From Candidatus Dormiibacterota bacterium (GTDB taxonomy: Bacteria; Chloroflexota; Dormibacteria; CF-121), in NCBI GenBank assembly GCA_035544955.1, contig DASZZN010000012.1, forward strand, positions 90,685 through 154,684: 64,000 bases of DNA. Reading direction: 5' to 3'. Below the pieces are notes generated by a model. The model was not told the origin of the DNA. It made no database searches and saw only the letters and a list, made by a program, of their open reading frames with translations. The position numbers were made by a program, and so were the translations under genes. Positions 36,794 to 45,418 of this stretch are shown here, one piece after another (position 1 is the first letter of the stretch; each line of letters starts with the position of its first letter).

Positions 36794-38227
36794 TCAGTGG
36801 CCGGCGAACATCGTCACAAACATGGTGATCGCCGCCACTGCCATAAAGACGGCGGCAATCCCAGTCAGCGCCAGGCTGAGCTTGCCGCTCACATGGCGCT
36901 TCATCACGGCGGCGTCCGCCCCCAGCAGCACGATCAGAAGCAGGAGCGGAGGAGCGACGACGCCATTGATGACGGCCGAGATGAAGAGGGCGCGGATCGG
37001 GTCGAGGTGCGCGAAGTTCATCAGCACTCCGCCGACGGTGGCGAGCGTCAGTATGAGGTAGAAGGTCGGTCGATGCTGCGGCTTGCTGGCCAGGCTTCCG
37101 GGTAGCCGGAGGAACTCCTTGATCGCGTAGGTGGCGGAGCCGGTCAGAATCGGAATGGCGAGCAGGCCGGCGCCGATGAGCCCAACCGAGAAGACGATGA
37201 AGGCAAACGGTCCCGCAAGCGGCGCCAGCGCCGCGGCCGCCTGGTCAGCCGTCTGGACGTCCGTCTTGCCGTGCGCGTGCAGCACGGCGGCCGAGGTGAG
37301 AATGATGAAGTACATCACCAGGTTGGAAAAGGCCATGCCAATCAGGACGTCGGCTCTGGCGGCGTGGAGCTCGGCGCGCTTCAGCCCGCGCCGGCCGCGA
37401 TGCGGGTCGGTGGCTCCGGCGGCCGCCAGCTCGTCGACCTCCGAGGATGCCTGCCAGAAGAACAGGTATGGCGAGATGGTCGTGCCGAGCACGGCAACCA
37501 GGGCCATGACGAAATCCTTCGAGAGCTCGACGTGCGGAATGACGGTCGCCTTGAACACCTCGAGCAGGGGGGGATGGGCGAAGAACGCGGTGATCACGTA
37601 GGCGAATAGTGCGAGCGTCAACCACTTGAAGATCTTGAAAATCGTGGCGTAGGTGGCGAAGACCTGCAGGGCGATGATCAGCAGTGCCACTGGAACGACC
37701 AGCCAGAGCGCCTGCAGGGCGCCGCGGGAGAGCAGCGACCCGCCGGCCGCCACCGCCCCGAGGTCGGCGCCGACGTTGAAGGTGTTGGCGGCGAGCAGCC
37801 CAAGGATCGCGATGCCGACCAGCCAGCGTGGGAATTTGCGACGGAGGCTGGCGCCCAACCCGACTCCGGTTTGCAGCGCGATCCGCGCGCACAGCTCCTG
37901 AATCGCGCTCATCAGCGGGAAGGTGAAGAGTGCCGTCCACAGGAGACCGTAGCCGAACTGGCTCCCGACCTGGGAGTAGGTCCCGATGCCACTGGGGTCG
38001 TCGTCGCTCGCACCGGTGATCAAGCCCGGTCCGAGCAGCTGCAAGAAGCCGACGGGCCCTTTTCGCTTCGCCTCGTCGAGGGTCGTCCGGCCGACACTCG
38101 GACCGCCACTGGCGGCAAGATCCGAGCGCTTTGCGCCCTCGGCGACATCTTCGGCCGGCTGGGCCCCCGGGTTGACGATCGAGACGATCGGGTCTGGGAT
38201 CGGTTCCGGCGACACGGGCGTGGGCAT
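36794..38227 (-). CDS. Nramp-family divalent metal transporter with non-canonical metal site
   Basis: About 477 aa; about 11 helices after a polar 60-residue N-terminus. Helix 1 reads [21 protein letters not shown], where classical Mn/Fe Nramp has DPGN. Helix 6 reads [17 protein letters not shown], where classical Nramp has MPH, so the metal-binding Met is absent. The family (PF01566) is certain; the metal is not, and Mg or another hard ion is possible. ATGs at 38227 and 38251 are both usable and neither has a clear ribosome-binding site. It is divergent from the C39-like gene. Confidence 0.8.
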   Translation of the reverse strand: MPTPVSPEPIPDPIVSIVNPGAQPAEDVAEGAKRSDLAASGGPSVGRTTLDEAKRKGPVGFLQLLGPGLITGASDDDPSGIGTYSQVGSQFGYGLLWTALFTFPLMSAIQELCARIALQTGVGLGASLRRKFPRWLVGIAILGLLAANTFNVGADLGAVAAGGSLLSRGALQALWLVVPVALLIIALQVFATYATIFKIFKWLTLALFAYVITAFFAHPPLLEVFKATVIPHVELSKDFVMALVAVLGTTISPYLFFWQASSEVDELAAAGATDPHRGRRGLKRAELHAARADVLIGMAFSNLVMYFIILTSAAVLHAHGKTDVQTADQAAAALAPLAGPFAFIVFSVGLIGAGLLAIPILTGSATYAIKEFLRLPGSLASKPQHRPTFYLILTLATVGGVLMNFAHLDPIRALFISAVINGVVAPPLLLLIVLLGADAAVMKRHVSGKLSLALTGIAAVFMAVAAITMFVTMFAGH

Positions 38228-38377
38228 ATTAACTGACAGCAACGATATCATGTTCGGGGTTCGGGATTGGGGCGCGGCATACTGGGAGGGCCATAACCTG
38301 GCGGGAGGCGCGACCGTTGTAACAACCGGCCGCAGGGTCTGGCCAGCTGATACCGTCACTGATAGGATGAGACAAGA

Positions 38378-39169
38378 ATGTCACAGGGAGTGATCAAAAT
38401 TGCGCTGGCGATGGCATTCGCCGCGCTCCTGCCGTCCTGTTTCGGCGCCCAGGTGAATACCCGGCCCGTCGGGCCGGTTGCCCTCGCCTACAACTTCACC
38501 AAGCCATCGGCGGTGCCGACGGAGAGCCCGTCTCCACAGGCCTCCGTGACCGTCGGCCAGGTCGCCCAGACCCAGGGTTCCGTCCAGGTTCGCGGCTTTC
38601 ACGAGCCGCCGGACTGGGCCCACCGCAACTACTGCGGCGCCGGGGCCACCCAGGTCCTCCTCTCCGCCTGGATGACCGAGGTCCCCGACATCGAGACCGT
38701 CGCCAAGGCGTCCAAACTGAATCCGAACAGCGGCGAGTTCGGCGCCAACGCCACGACGGCCATCGATGCCTTCCTCAACCCGGTCGTGGTCCCCGCCCTT
38801 GGCCAACCCCGCTACAAGGCCGAGCACGTGAGCATCCTCGACGAGGTCAAGGCCAGGATCCAGCGCGACATCGTCGATCAGCAGGCCATCATGACCTTCG
38901 GCCATGGTGTGCCGGTGATGGTGCAGACCATGACCAAGACGATGCCGGGGTGGAATCACTGGAACGCCACCCATATGATCACGATCTTCGCCTTCGACTT
39001 CAGTCACGACGATCCGGCGCTGGACAGTGTGACCTACGCCGAGACGCCCTCGCCGCTGGCCGGGTACCGCGGTCCCGACTTCCAGACGATCTCCGTCAAA
39101 GCCCTCTGGGTGGCGATGCAGGCGTACCTGCGCGAGTTTCCGCAGGACCCGATGAACGTCATCAGCTAA
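38378..39169 (+). CDS. C39-like peptidase domain lipoprotein
   Basis: 263 aa. The signal peptide has lipobox LLPSC with Cys21. After a Ser/Pro/Gln linker comes a papain-fold domain of the Peptidase_C39_2 type. The catalytic Cys86 lies in RNYCGAGATQVLL and the histidine in NATHMITIFAFD; a serine- or asparagine-type third residue cannot be placed with certainty. It probably acts outside the membrane. A TAGGAT element ends 9 bases before the ATG. Confidence 0.7.
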   Translation: MSQGVIKIALAMAFAALLPSCFGAQVNTRPVGPVALAYNFTKPSAVPTESPSPQASVTVGQVAQTQGSVQVRGFHEPPDWAHRNYCGAGATQVLLSAWMTEVPDIETVAKASKLNPNSGEFGANATTAIDAFLNPVVVPALGQPRYKAEHVSILDEVKARIQRDIVDQQAIMTFGHGVPVMVQTMTKTMPGWNHWNATHMITIFAFDFSHDDPALDSVTYAETPSPLAGYRGPDFQTISVKALWVAMQAYLREFPQDPMNVIS

Positions 39170-39227
39170 GGGGCCCCGCTCCAGCGTGGAAAAGCGGGGA
39201 GACAATTTGGGCGCCCCACTCGCTCCG

Positions 39228-39233
39228 CATAAT
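39228..39233 (+). promoter_or_regulatory. -10 box of folE
   Basis: CATAAT ends six bases before the ATG at 39240, so transcription would start at or next to the start codon. A GGAG lies between them and could also act as a ribosome-binding site on a longer transcript. Confidence 0.4.
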
Positions 39234-39239
39234 GGAGCC

Positions 39240-39833
39240 ATGGCACAGGCGGCTGATCAACCGAATGACGTAGTGTCGATGGAGGCGCTCATCCGCCACC
39301 AGCTCCTCCTGCTCGGCGAGGACCCCTCCCGCGAGGGACTTCGCGATACGCCCGAGCGGGTGAAGGAAAGCCTCGAGTTCTTGACCCGCGGCTATCGCAT
39401 GACCCTGGAGGACGTCTTCGGCGGCGCCACCTTCACCGAGGCCTACAAGGACATGATCGTCGTGAAGGACATCGAAATGTACTCGCTCTGCGAGCATCAC
39501 CTGCTGCCCTTCTTCGGGCGGGTACACATCGGATACATCCCCAAGGGCCGCCTGGTCGGACTCAGCAAGCTGCCCCGGCTGGTCGAGCTGTACGGCCGGC
39601 GCCTGCAGGTCCAGGAGCGAATGACGCGTCAGATCGCGGAGTGCCTGCAGAAATACCTGGAGCCGGTCGGGGTGGGCGTGGTCGTCGAAGCCGATCACCT
39701 GTGCATGAAGATGCGCGGCGTCGAGAAGCAGAACAGCCGGGTCTTCACCAGCTGCGTGCTGGGCATCTTCCAGACGGACTCAAAGACGCGCGCCGAGTTC
39801 ATGGGCCTGATCAAAGGCGTCCCCAATACTTAG
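39240..39833 (+). CDS. folE: GTP cyclohydrolase I
   Basis: 197-aa enzyme that opens GTP to dihydroneopterin triphosphate, the first step of folate/pterin synthesis. The zinc and catalytic motif YSLCEHHLLPFFG and the later CMKMRGVEKQNSRV and TSCVLGIF are complete. ATG 39240 gives the normal family start; the frame is open 54 bases further up without protein features. Only folE of the folate pathway is here. Confidence 0.96.
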   Translation: MAQAADQPNDVVSMEALIRHQLLLLGEDPSREGLRDTPERVKESLEFLTRGYRMTLEDVFGGATFTEAYKDMIVVKDIEMYSLCEHHLLPFFGRVHIGYIPKGRLVGLSKLPRLVELYGRRLQVQERMTRQIAECLQKYLEPVGVGVVVEADHLCMKMRGVEKQNSRVFTSCVLGIFQTDSKTRAEFMGLIKGVPNT

Positions 39834-39843
39834 TCCCCCGGGC

Positions 39844-40572
39844 GTGGCCCAGTTCTTCGTCGGCACGTCGGGGTTTTCCTACTCGGGATGGCGGGGACGG
39901 TTCTATCCCCGGCGCATCAAGTCGGCCGACATGCTCGGCTACTACGCCCAGCAGCTCGGGACGGTCGAGGTCAACACGACCTTCTACCGGACCCAGCCGG
40001 CGGACGTCATCGCCGCCTGGGTCTCGAGCGTTGCGCCGCCCTTCCGCTTCGCGGTCAAGGCACACCGCCGCATCACCCACAACCGGCGCATGCCGAACCT
40101 CGAGCAGGCGGTTGCGCTTCTGGCGGAGGAGGCAGGCGCCTTTGGCGATCGGTTGGGCCCGGTCCTCTTTCAGCTGCCGCCGACGGCGCCCTTCGATGAG
40201 GGCCGTATCCAGCGCATCTTCGCCCTCCTTCCACCTCAATGGCGGGTCGCCTTTCAGTTCCGCCACCCCTCCTGGCACACGGAGGAGGTCGCCGCCCTGC
40301 TCGAAGGGTTGGGGGCCTCGCTCGTCCACGGCGATGGCGAGGAGCAGCCGGGGCCGCTGGGCCGGGGCGCCTTCGTCTACCTTCGGTTGCGGCGGGAAAC
40401 CTACTCGACGCAGCGGATCACGGCCTGGGTGGGCCGGATTGCCGGGTATCTGGAGGGCGGTCGCGACGTGTATGCCTACTTCAAGCACGAGGCGCTGGGT
40501 CCGCTGTACGCGCAGCGGCTGGACGCGGCCGTCCGAACATCTTTTCGATCTCCCGGCCACGCGGCGGTATAA
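39844..40572 (+). CDS. DUF72 protein
   Basis: 242 aa with a TIM-barrel-like DUF72 pattern: FFVGTSGFSYSGWRGRFYP at the start, LGTVEVNTTFYRTQP, then FAVKAHRRITH, and GPVLFQLPPT. The biochemical role of the family is not established; it often sits beside DNA-repair or ferredoxin genes. GTG start 10 bases after folE. The next gene encodes Ku. Confidence 0.85.
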   Translation: MAQFFVGTSGFSYSGWRGRFYPRRIKSADMLGYYAQQLGTVEVNTTFYRTQPADVIAAWVSSVAPPFRFAVKAHRRITHNRRMPNLEQAVALLAEEAGAFGDRLGPVLFQLPPTAPFDEGRIQRIFALLPPQWRVAFQFRHPSWHTEEVAALLEGLGASLVHGDGEEQPGPLGRGAFVYLRLRRETYSTQRITAWVGRIAGYLEGGRDVYAYFKHEALGPLYAQRLDAAVRTSFRSPGHAAV

Positions 40573-40605
40573 TCCGGGCAACCCAAGGAAAAGGAGACCT
40601 CATCT

Positions 40606-41487
40606 ATGGCCCGGTCCATGTGGCGGGGCGCGATCAGCTTCGGGATGGTGGCGATCCCGGTCCGCATGTACCTCGCCACCGAGGCGCACAGCGCCGTCTC
40701 GTTCCGACAGTTGTGCCCGCACTGCCAGCTCCCCATCAAGCAGCAACGGCATTGTCCGACCGATGACCACGTGGTCGCCTTCAACGAGGTGCTCAAGGGT
40801 TACGAGGTCGGAAAGAGCCAGTTTGTCCTGATCGACGAGGAAGATCTCGACAAGCTGCCGCTCAAAACCACCAGGACGATCGACATCGTCGAGTTCGTCG
40901 AGCGCAACGAGGTGCCGCTCGGGCTGTATATCAAATCCGCGTACTACCTCGAGCCCGAGGACGTCGGGGTCAAGCCCTTCTACCTCCTCAAGCGCGCCCT
41001 CGAGGATACGAACAAGGTCGCCGTCGCGAAAATCGCGCTTCGCGACCGCGAGCATCTGTCGTTGATCCAGGTCGAGGGCAACACGCTGCTCTGCAACACG
41101 CTGAACTGGCCCGACGAGATTCGATCAACGGAAGAGCTGAACCTCCCGCAGAACGTCAAGATCAGCGACAAGGAGGTCAAGATGGCGACCTCCCTGATCG
41201 ACAACCTGACGGACACATTCCAGCCGGAGCGCTACACCGATGACTACAAGGCCGCCTTCCAGCAGATCGTCGATCAAAAGATGAAGGGTCTCAAAGTGAC
41301 GGCCCCGGTCGCCGCGCAGGAGCCGCGCGTGATGGACCTGATGGCCGCGCTGAAGGCCTCGGTGGAGGCGACCAAGCAGGGGAAGAAGAAGGCGGCGGAG
41401 AAGCCCGCCGCGAGTCGCGCGGCCAAGGTCAAGGTGGCCGCAAAAACGTCGGCGGCCCGCCCGGCTGCCAAACGTCGCACGGCCTGA
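40606..41487 (+). CDS. ku: Ku DNA end-binding protein
   Basis: 293 aa. The Ku ring core runs from WRGAISFGMVAIPVRMY, with the CPHC...C segment, through LKTTRTIDIVEFVE to ETTNKV-like EDTNKVAVAKIALRDREHL. The last 50 residues are a Lys/Ala-rich tail of the type that binds DNA or recruits LigD. It threads onto double-strand ends in non-homologous end joining. AAGGAG lies upstream of the ATG. The next gene is a LigD-type ligase homologue. Confidence 0.95.
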   Translation: MARSMWRGAISFGMVAIPVRMYLATEAHSAVSFRQLCPHCQLPIKQQRHCPTDDHVVAFNEVLKGYEVGKSQFVLIDEEDLDKLPLKTTRTIDIVEFVERNEVPLGLYIKSAYYLEPEDVGVKPFYLLKRALEDTNKVAVAKIALRDREHLSLIQVEGNTLLCNTLNWPDEIRSTEELNLPQNVKISDKEVKMATSLIDNLTDTFQPERYTDDYKAAFQQIVDQKMKGLKVTAPVAAQEPRVMDLMAALKASVEATKQGKKKAAEKPAASRAAKVKVAAKTSAARPAAKRRTA

Positions 41488-41511
41488 CCCGGCGTAGTAC
41501 AGTCCGCTAAA

Positions 41512-42570
41512 GTGCCGGCGCGGTCCCAAACGGTAGAGCTCGACCTGCCCTTCCAGCGCGCGTTGCCGGATCGGCTGCGTCCGATGCTCCCGATGCCCGC
41601 CGCCGGCCCGTTCGATTCGCGGGAGTATGCGTTCGAGGTCGCCTGGGACGGCGTCCGAGCGCTGGCCTCTATTGATGGCGGACAGGTTCGGCTCTGGGGC
41701 CGCGACCTTCGCGACCTCACCGCTCGCTACCCGGAGGTCCAAGCGCTCGCGGCGTTGGGCCCTCCGGAAACGATCGTCGACGGTGAGTTGATCGTGACCG
41801 ATGAGGACGGCCGGCCCGACAGCGTGGCACTCGAGGCGCGTCAGCAGGCGGTGCGTCCGGAGGCCATCGCCCGAGCGGCCGCCGCGCACCCGGCCACGTA
41901 TGTCGTGTACGACCTGCTCTACATGCGCGGCAAGTCGTTGATGAAGGAGCCGCTGGTCAGACGGCGACCGAAGGTGTACCAGTCGATCCCCTCGAAGGGA
42001 CGCATCTACGTCGTCGAACCGGTTGCCGAGGACGGCCTCGCCTTTTTCGAGGCGGCCAAAGAGAACGGACTTGGCGGCGTGGTCGCGAAGCGGTTCGACA
42101 GCCCCTACCGCGCGGGCCAGCGCCACCCGGACTGGCTGCTGATCGAGGCGGTGCGCCGCCAGGATTTTGCCGTCATCGGCTTCACTCCGCAGGCCGGCGA
42201 CCACCTGCTCGAGGCCCTCATCGTCGCCACCTACGACGGCCGGCAATTTCACCCGGCCGGACGGGTCGTGGGTGGCTTCGACGCGGCCGCTTCCAGGCGG
42301 ATGCGCAAGGCACTCGATGCCCTGCCCAGCGCGTCGCCGCCGGAGGACGCCCGCTGGTGGGATGATCGGATCTGCTGGATCGAGCCGCGTCTCGTCGTCG
42401 CCGTCAAGTTCAGCGAGTGGGATGGCAACGGCCAGCTGCGTTTCCCGATCTTCAGCGGCTTGCAGCCGGAGGTGTCGCCGCAGGAGTGCGTCCGCACGGC
42501 CATGGTCGAACCTCCGGAGCCGGCCCCGCCGCGCCGGGTCGACATCCAGCTGCCGCGCCTGCTCATTTGA
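41512..42570 (+). CDS. ATP-dependent DNA ligase homologue with inactivated active site
   Basis: 352 aa, co-linear with the LigD/LigC ligase fold: nucleotidyltransferase domain (35-215) and OB domain (216-330, DFAVIGFTPQAGD to LRFPIFSGLQPE). The adenylated lysine of motif I (normally E-x-K-x-D-G-x-R) is Ala44 in EVAWDGVR. Motif III VDGE (89-92) is kept. Motif IV, normally EGVVAKR, is GGVVAKR. Motif V, normally WLKxK, is WLLIE (208-212). The protein cannot form ligase-AMP by the known route. It may be a structural partner of Ku. GTG start 24 bases after ku. Confidence 0.85.
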   Translation: MPARSQTVELDLPFQRALPDRLRPMLPMPAAGPFDSREYAFEVAWDGVRALASIDGGQVRLWGRDLRDLTARYPEVQALAALGPPETIVDGELIVTDEDGRPDSVALEARQQAVRPEAIARAAAAHPATYVVYDLLYMRGKSLMKEPLVRRRPKVYQSIPSKGRIYVVEPVAEDGLAFFEAAKENGLGGVVAKRFDSPYRAGQRHPDWLLIEAVRRQDFAVIGFTPQAGDHLLEALIVATYDGRQFHPAGRVVGGFDAAASRRMRKALDALPSASPPEDARWWDDRICWIEPRLVVAVKFSEWDGNGQLRFPIFSGLQPEVSPQECVRTAMVEPPEPAPPRRVDIQLPRLLI

Positions 42571-42582
42571 GACAGTAGGGAC

Positions 42583-43071
42583 GTGACGATCGCCGACCGG
42601 GTCGCCGTGCGCCTGCGCGTCAACGGCGAGGATGTGGCGGTCATGGTGCCGCCCTACAAGACACTGCTCGAAGTCCTGCGCGAAGACCTGGGACTGACCG
42701 GCACCAAGCACGGCTGCGAACTGGGCGAATGCTCCACCTGTGGCGTCCTCGTCGACGGCCGGCCGTTCCTCTCCTGCCTGGCGATGCCGCTCGACCTCGA
42801 GGGTCGCGAGATCATCACTGTGGAGGGCATGGCGAACGGGAGTGAGCCGCATCCGCTCCAGGTCGCCTTTGCCGAGCTGGGCGCCGCGCAGTGCGGGTAC
42901 TGCACGCCGGCGATGCTGCTCACGGCCAGGGCCCTGCTCGATCGAAACCCGCAGCCGACACGCGACGCCATCAAGGAAGCCCTCTCCGGTGTGCTCTGCC
43001 GCTGCACCGGTTACCTGAAGATCTTCGAGGCCGTCGAACTGGCCGCATCGAGACAGAAGCGCCGTGGCTGA
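42583..43071 (+). CDS. hcrC: Molybdenum hydroxylase [2Fe-2S] subunit (HcrC-like)
   Basis: 162 aa with both clusters of the family. The plant-type [2Fe-2S] domain has CELGECSTCGVLVDG...SC, and the helical domain has QCGYCTPAML and CRCTGYLKI. It passes electrons between the molybdopterin and FAD subunits. GTG start 12 bases after the ligase homologue. It overlaps the large subunit by 8 bases. The HcrC name rests on the diagnostic FAD subunit two genes down. Confidence 0.85.
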   Translation: MTIADRVAVRLRVNGEDVAVMVPPYKTLLEVLREDLGLTGTKHGCELGECSTCGVLVDGRPFLSCLAMPLDLEGREIITVEGMANGSEPHPLQVAFAELGAAQCGYCTPAMLLTARALLDRNPQPTRDAIKEALSGVLCRCTGYLKIFEAVELAASRQKRRG

Positions 43072-45418
43072 GGAACTCACCATCGTCGGCAAGTCGCTGA
43101 CGAAGCCTGACGCCTTCGCCAAGGTGAGCGGGCAAACCAAGTTCGCCGACGACCTGGCGCTGCCACGGATGCTCTTCGGCCGGATCCTTCGCAGCCCGCA
43201 CCCGCACGCGCGAATCCTGCGCGTCGACACCGCCCGGGCTCGGGCGCTTCCCGGCGTGCTGGCGGTGCTCACCGGTGACGACCTGCCGATCAAGTTCGGC
43301 ATCCTGCCGGTGAGCCAGGATGAGGAAGCGCTCGCCCGCGAGAAGGTCCGCTACGTCGGCGATCCCATCGCGGCCGTCGCGGCCACCGACGAGTGGATCG
43401 CCGACGAGGCGCTCGAGCTGATCGAGGTGCAGTTTCAGAAGCTGCCGCAGTTCATGTCGATCGACGAGGCCATTAGCGGCGCTGGCGAGCCGATCCACGG
43501 CACCTCGAATGTGCACAAGGCCGTGGCGCTCGAGTTTGGCGACACCGACGAAGCGATGCGCAGCGCGGCACATGTCCGGGAGGACGTGGTCTTCTTCGAG
43601 GGCAACACCCATCTGCCCATGGAGCAGCATGCGGCCGTCGCCCAGTGTGCGGCGGACGGCAGGCTCACGCTCTGGACGTCGTCGCAGACGCCGCATTACG
43701 TGCACCGCGCCCTGGGCAAAGTGCTGGAGCTGCCGATGAGCCGCATCCGCGTCATCGCCACCCCCAATGGGGGCGGATTCGGTGGCAAAAGCGACATCTT
43801 TTCTCACGAGCTGGTGGCCGCCAAGCTGGCGATCGTCACCGGGCGGCCGGTCAAGATCACGCTCACCCGCGAGGAAGTCTTCTACGCGCACCGGGGGCGC
43901 CATCCCGTCCTGATGAAGGTCAAGACCGGCCTCACGAACGATGGACGCATCACGGCCATGCAATTCCGCAGCTTCCTCGACGGCGGCGGCTACGGCAGCT
44001 ATGGCGTGGCCAGCACCTATTACACCGGCGCCCTCCAGGCGACCACCTATGCCATTCCGCGATATCGATTCGAGGGTGTCCGACTGTTCACGAACAAGCC
44101 TCCGTGTGGCCCCAAGCGAGGGCACGGCACACCGCAACCGCGATTCGCCCTCGAGACCCATTTCGACAAAGTGGCGGAAGAGCTTGGTCTCGATCCGGTC
44201 GAACTCCGGCGCCGCAACCTGCCCTCAGCGGACTCGCGCACGGTCAACTGGCTGCGGATCACGAGCATCGGCTTGGAGGCATGCATTAATAAGGTTGTCG
44301 AGGGCTCGGGATTCCTGGAGCGTCGCGGGTCCATGCCGCACGGCCGCGGTCTCGGCTTTGCGGTCAGCTCCTACCTCAGCGGCGCCGGGACCGCCATCTA
44401 CTGGAACGATATGCCGCACTCCGAGGTGCAGCTCAAGCTCGACCGCAACGGCGGCGTGGCCCTGCTCTGTGGCGCGATCGACATCGGCCAGGGATCGGAC
44501 CACATCCTGGCCGCGATCGTGGCCGAGGTTCTCGGTGTCGGGCTGGAGGACATCCAGCTCATGACCGCCGATACCGATCTGACGCCGATCGACCTGGGCA
44601 GCTACTCCTCGCGCGTCACCTTCATGGCGGGGAACGCGGCGAAAGCCGCGGCTGAGAAGGTGCGAGCCCAGTTGTTCGAGGCGGCGGCCAAAGCCCTGCA
44701 GTGCGATGTGGACGAGCTGGTGGCGCGCGATCACCGTGTCTTTCGGCGAAACCGGCCGGAGGAAGGCGTGCCGTTCGCGCAGGCGGTCCAGCTCGCGGAG
44801 GCGCAGGGTGGCGTGGTCACGGCGACCGGCAGCTATACGCCGCCCAAGCTGGCCGGTCCCTACAAGGGATCCGGGGTCGGGCCCAGCCCCGCCTACTCCT
44901 TCTCCGCGGCCGTCGTCGAGGTCGACTGCGACGTCAAGACCGGCGAGGTCCGCGTGCCCGAGGTCTGGGTCGCCCACGATATCGGTCGCGCCATCAATCC
45001 GGTGCTGGTGGTAGGCCAGGTCGAGGGCAGCGTGTACATGGCGTTAGGTGAGGCGCTGATGGAAGAGCAGACCTTTCGGCTTGGCCTGCACAAGTTCCCC
45101 TCGTTGCTCGAGTACAAGAGCCCGACCGCGCTGGAGGCGCCGGTGATGCACACCTACCTGGTCGAGACCATCGATCGCGAGGGACCGTTCGGTGCCAAGG
45201 AGGCGGGACAGGGGCCGCTGCTCCCGGTCATCCCAGCGGTGGCCAACGCCGTCTACAACGCGCTCGGCGTCCGCATCGACGAGGTGCCGATCACGCCGGA
45301 CAAGGTCCTCAAGGCCATGAGCGACAAGAGCAAGCGCGTCGGGCCCAAGTCGACGCCCGACTTCGAGTTCCCGGCACTGATCAAGTCCGACGTCCCTGAG
45401 GAGTGGAAGGGAAAGTAG
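43064..45418 (+). CDS. hcrA: Molybdopterin-binding large subunit (HcrA-like)
   Basis: 784 aa xanthine-oxidase-family catalytic subunit. It has the N-terminal a/b hammerhead, GGGFGGKSD for cofactor binding, and the segment PPCGPKRGHGTPQPR. This last segment resembles the CGxxRGHGT stretch of 4-hydroxybenzoyl-CoA reductase and not the AYxCSFR loop of form I CO dehydrogenase. The catalytic glutamate is in GAKEAGQG near the end. Likely reaction: reductive dehydroxylation of 4-hydroxybenzoyl-CoA to benzoyl-CoA, or a related hydroxylation. GTG start. Confidence 0.82.
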   Translation: MAEELTIVGKSLTKPDAFAKVSGQTKFADDLALPRMLFGRILRSPHPHARILRVDTARARALPGVLAVLTGDDLPIKFGILPVSQDEEALAREKVRYVGDPIAAVAATDEWIADEALELIEVQFQKLPQFMSIDEAISGAGEPIHGTSNVHKAVALEFGDTDEAMRSAAHVREDVVFFEGNTHLPMEQHAAVAQCAADGRLTLWTSSQTPHYVHRALGKVLELPMSRIRVIATPNGGGFGGKSDIFSHELVAAKLAIVTGRPVKITLTREEVFYAHRGRHPVLMKVKTGLTNDGRITAMQFRSFLDGGGYGSYGVASTYYTGALQATTYAIPRYRFEGVRLFTNKPPCGPKRGHGTPQPRFALETHFDKVAEELGLDPVELRRRNLPSADSRTVNWLRITSIGLEACINKVVEGSGFLERRGSMPHGRGLGFAVSSYLSGAGTAIYWNDMPHSEVQLKLDRNGGVALLCGAIDIGQGSDHILAAIVAEVLGVGLEDIQLMTADTDLTPIDLGSYSSRVTFMAGNAAKAAAEKVRAQLFEAAAKALQCDVDELVARDHRVFRRNRPEEGVPFAQAVQLAEAQGGVVTATGSYTPPKLAGPYKGSGVGPSPAYSFSAAVVEVDCDVKTGEVRVPEVWVAHDIGRAINPVLVVGQVEGSVYMALGEALMEEQTFRLGLHKFPSLLEYKSPTALEAPVMHTYLVETIDREGPFGAKEAGQGPLLPVIPAVANAVYNALGVRIDEVPITPDKVLKAMSDKSKRVGPKSTPDFEFPALIKSDVPEEWKGK

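Noticed and set aside
41125..43302. 725-codon open frame on the minus strand across the ligase homologue and hcrC
   Set aside because: It overlaps three well-supported plus-strand genes, is rich in Arg/His/Asp as expected of a high-GC antisense shadow, and has no domain pattern.
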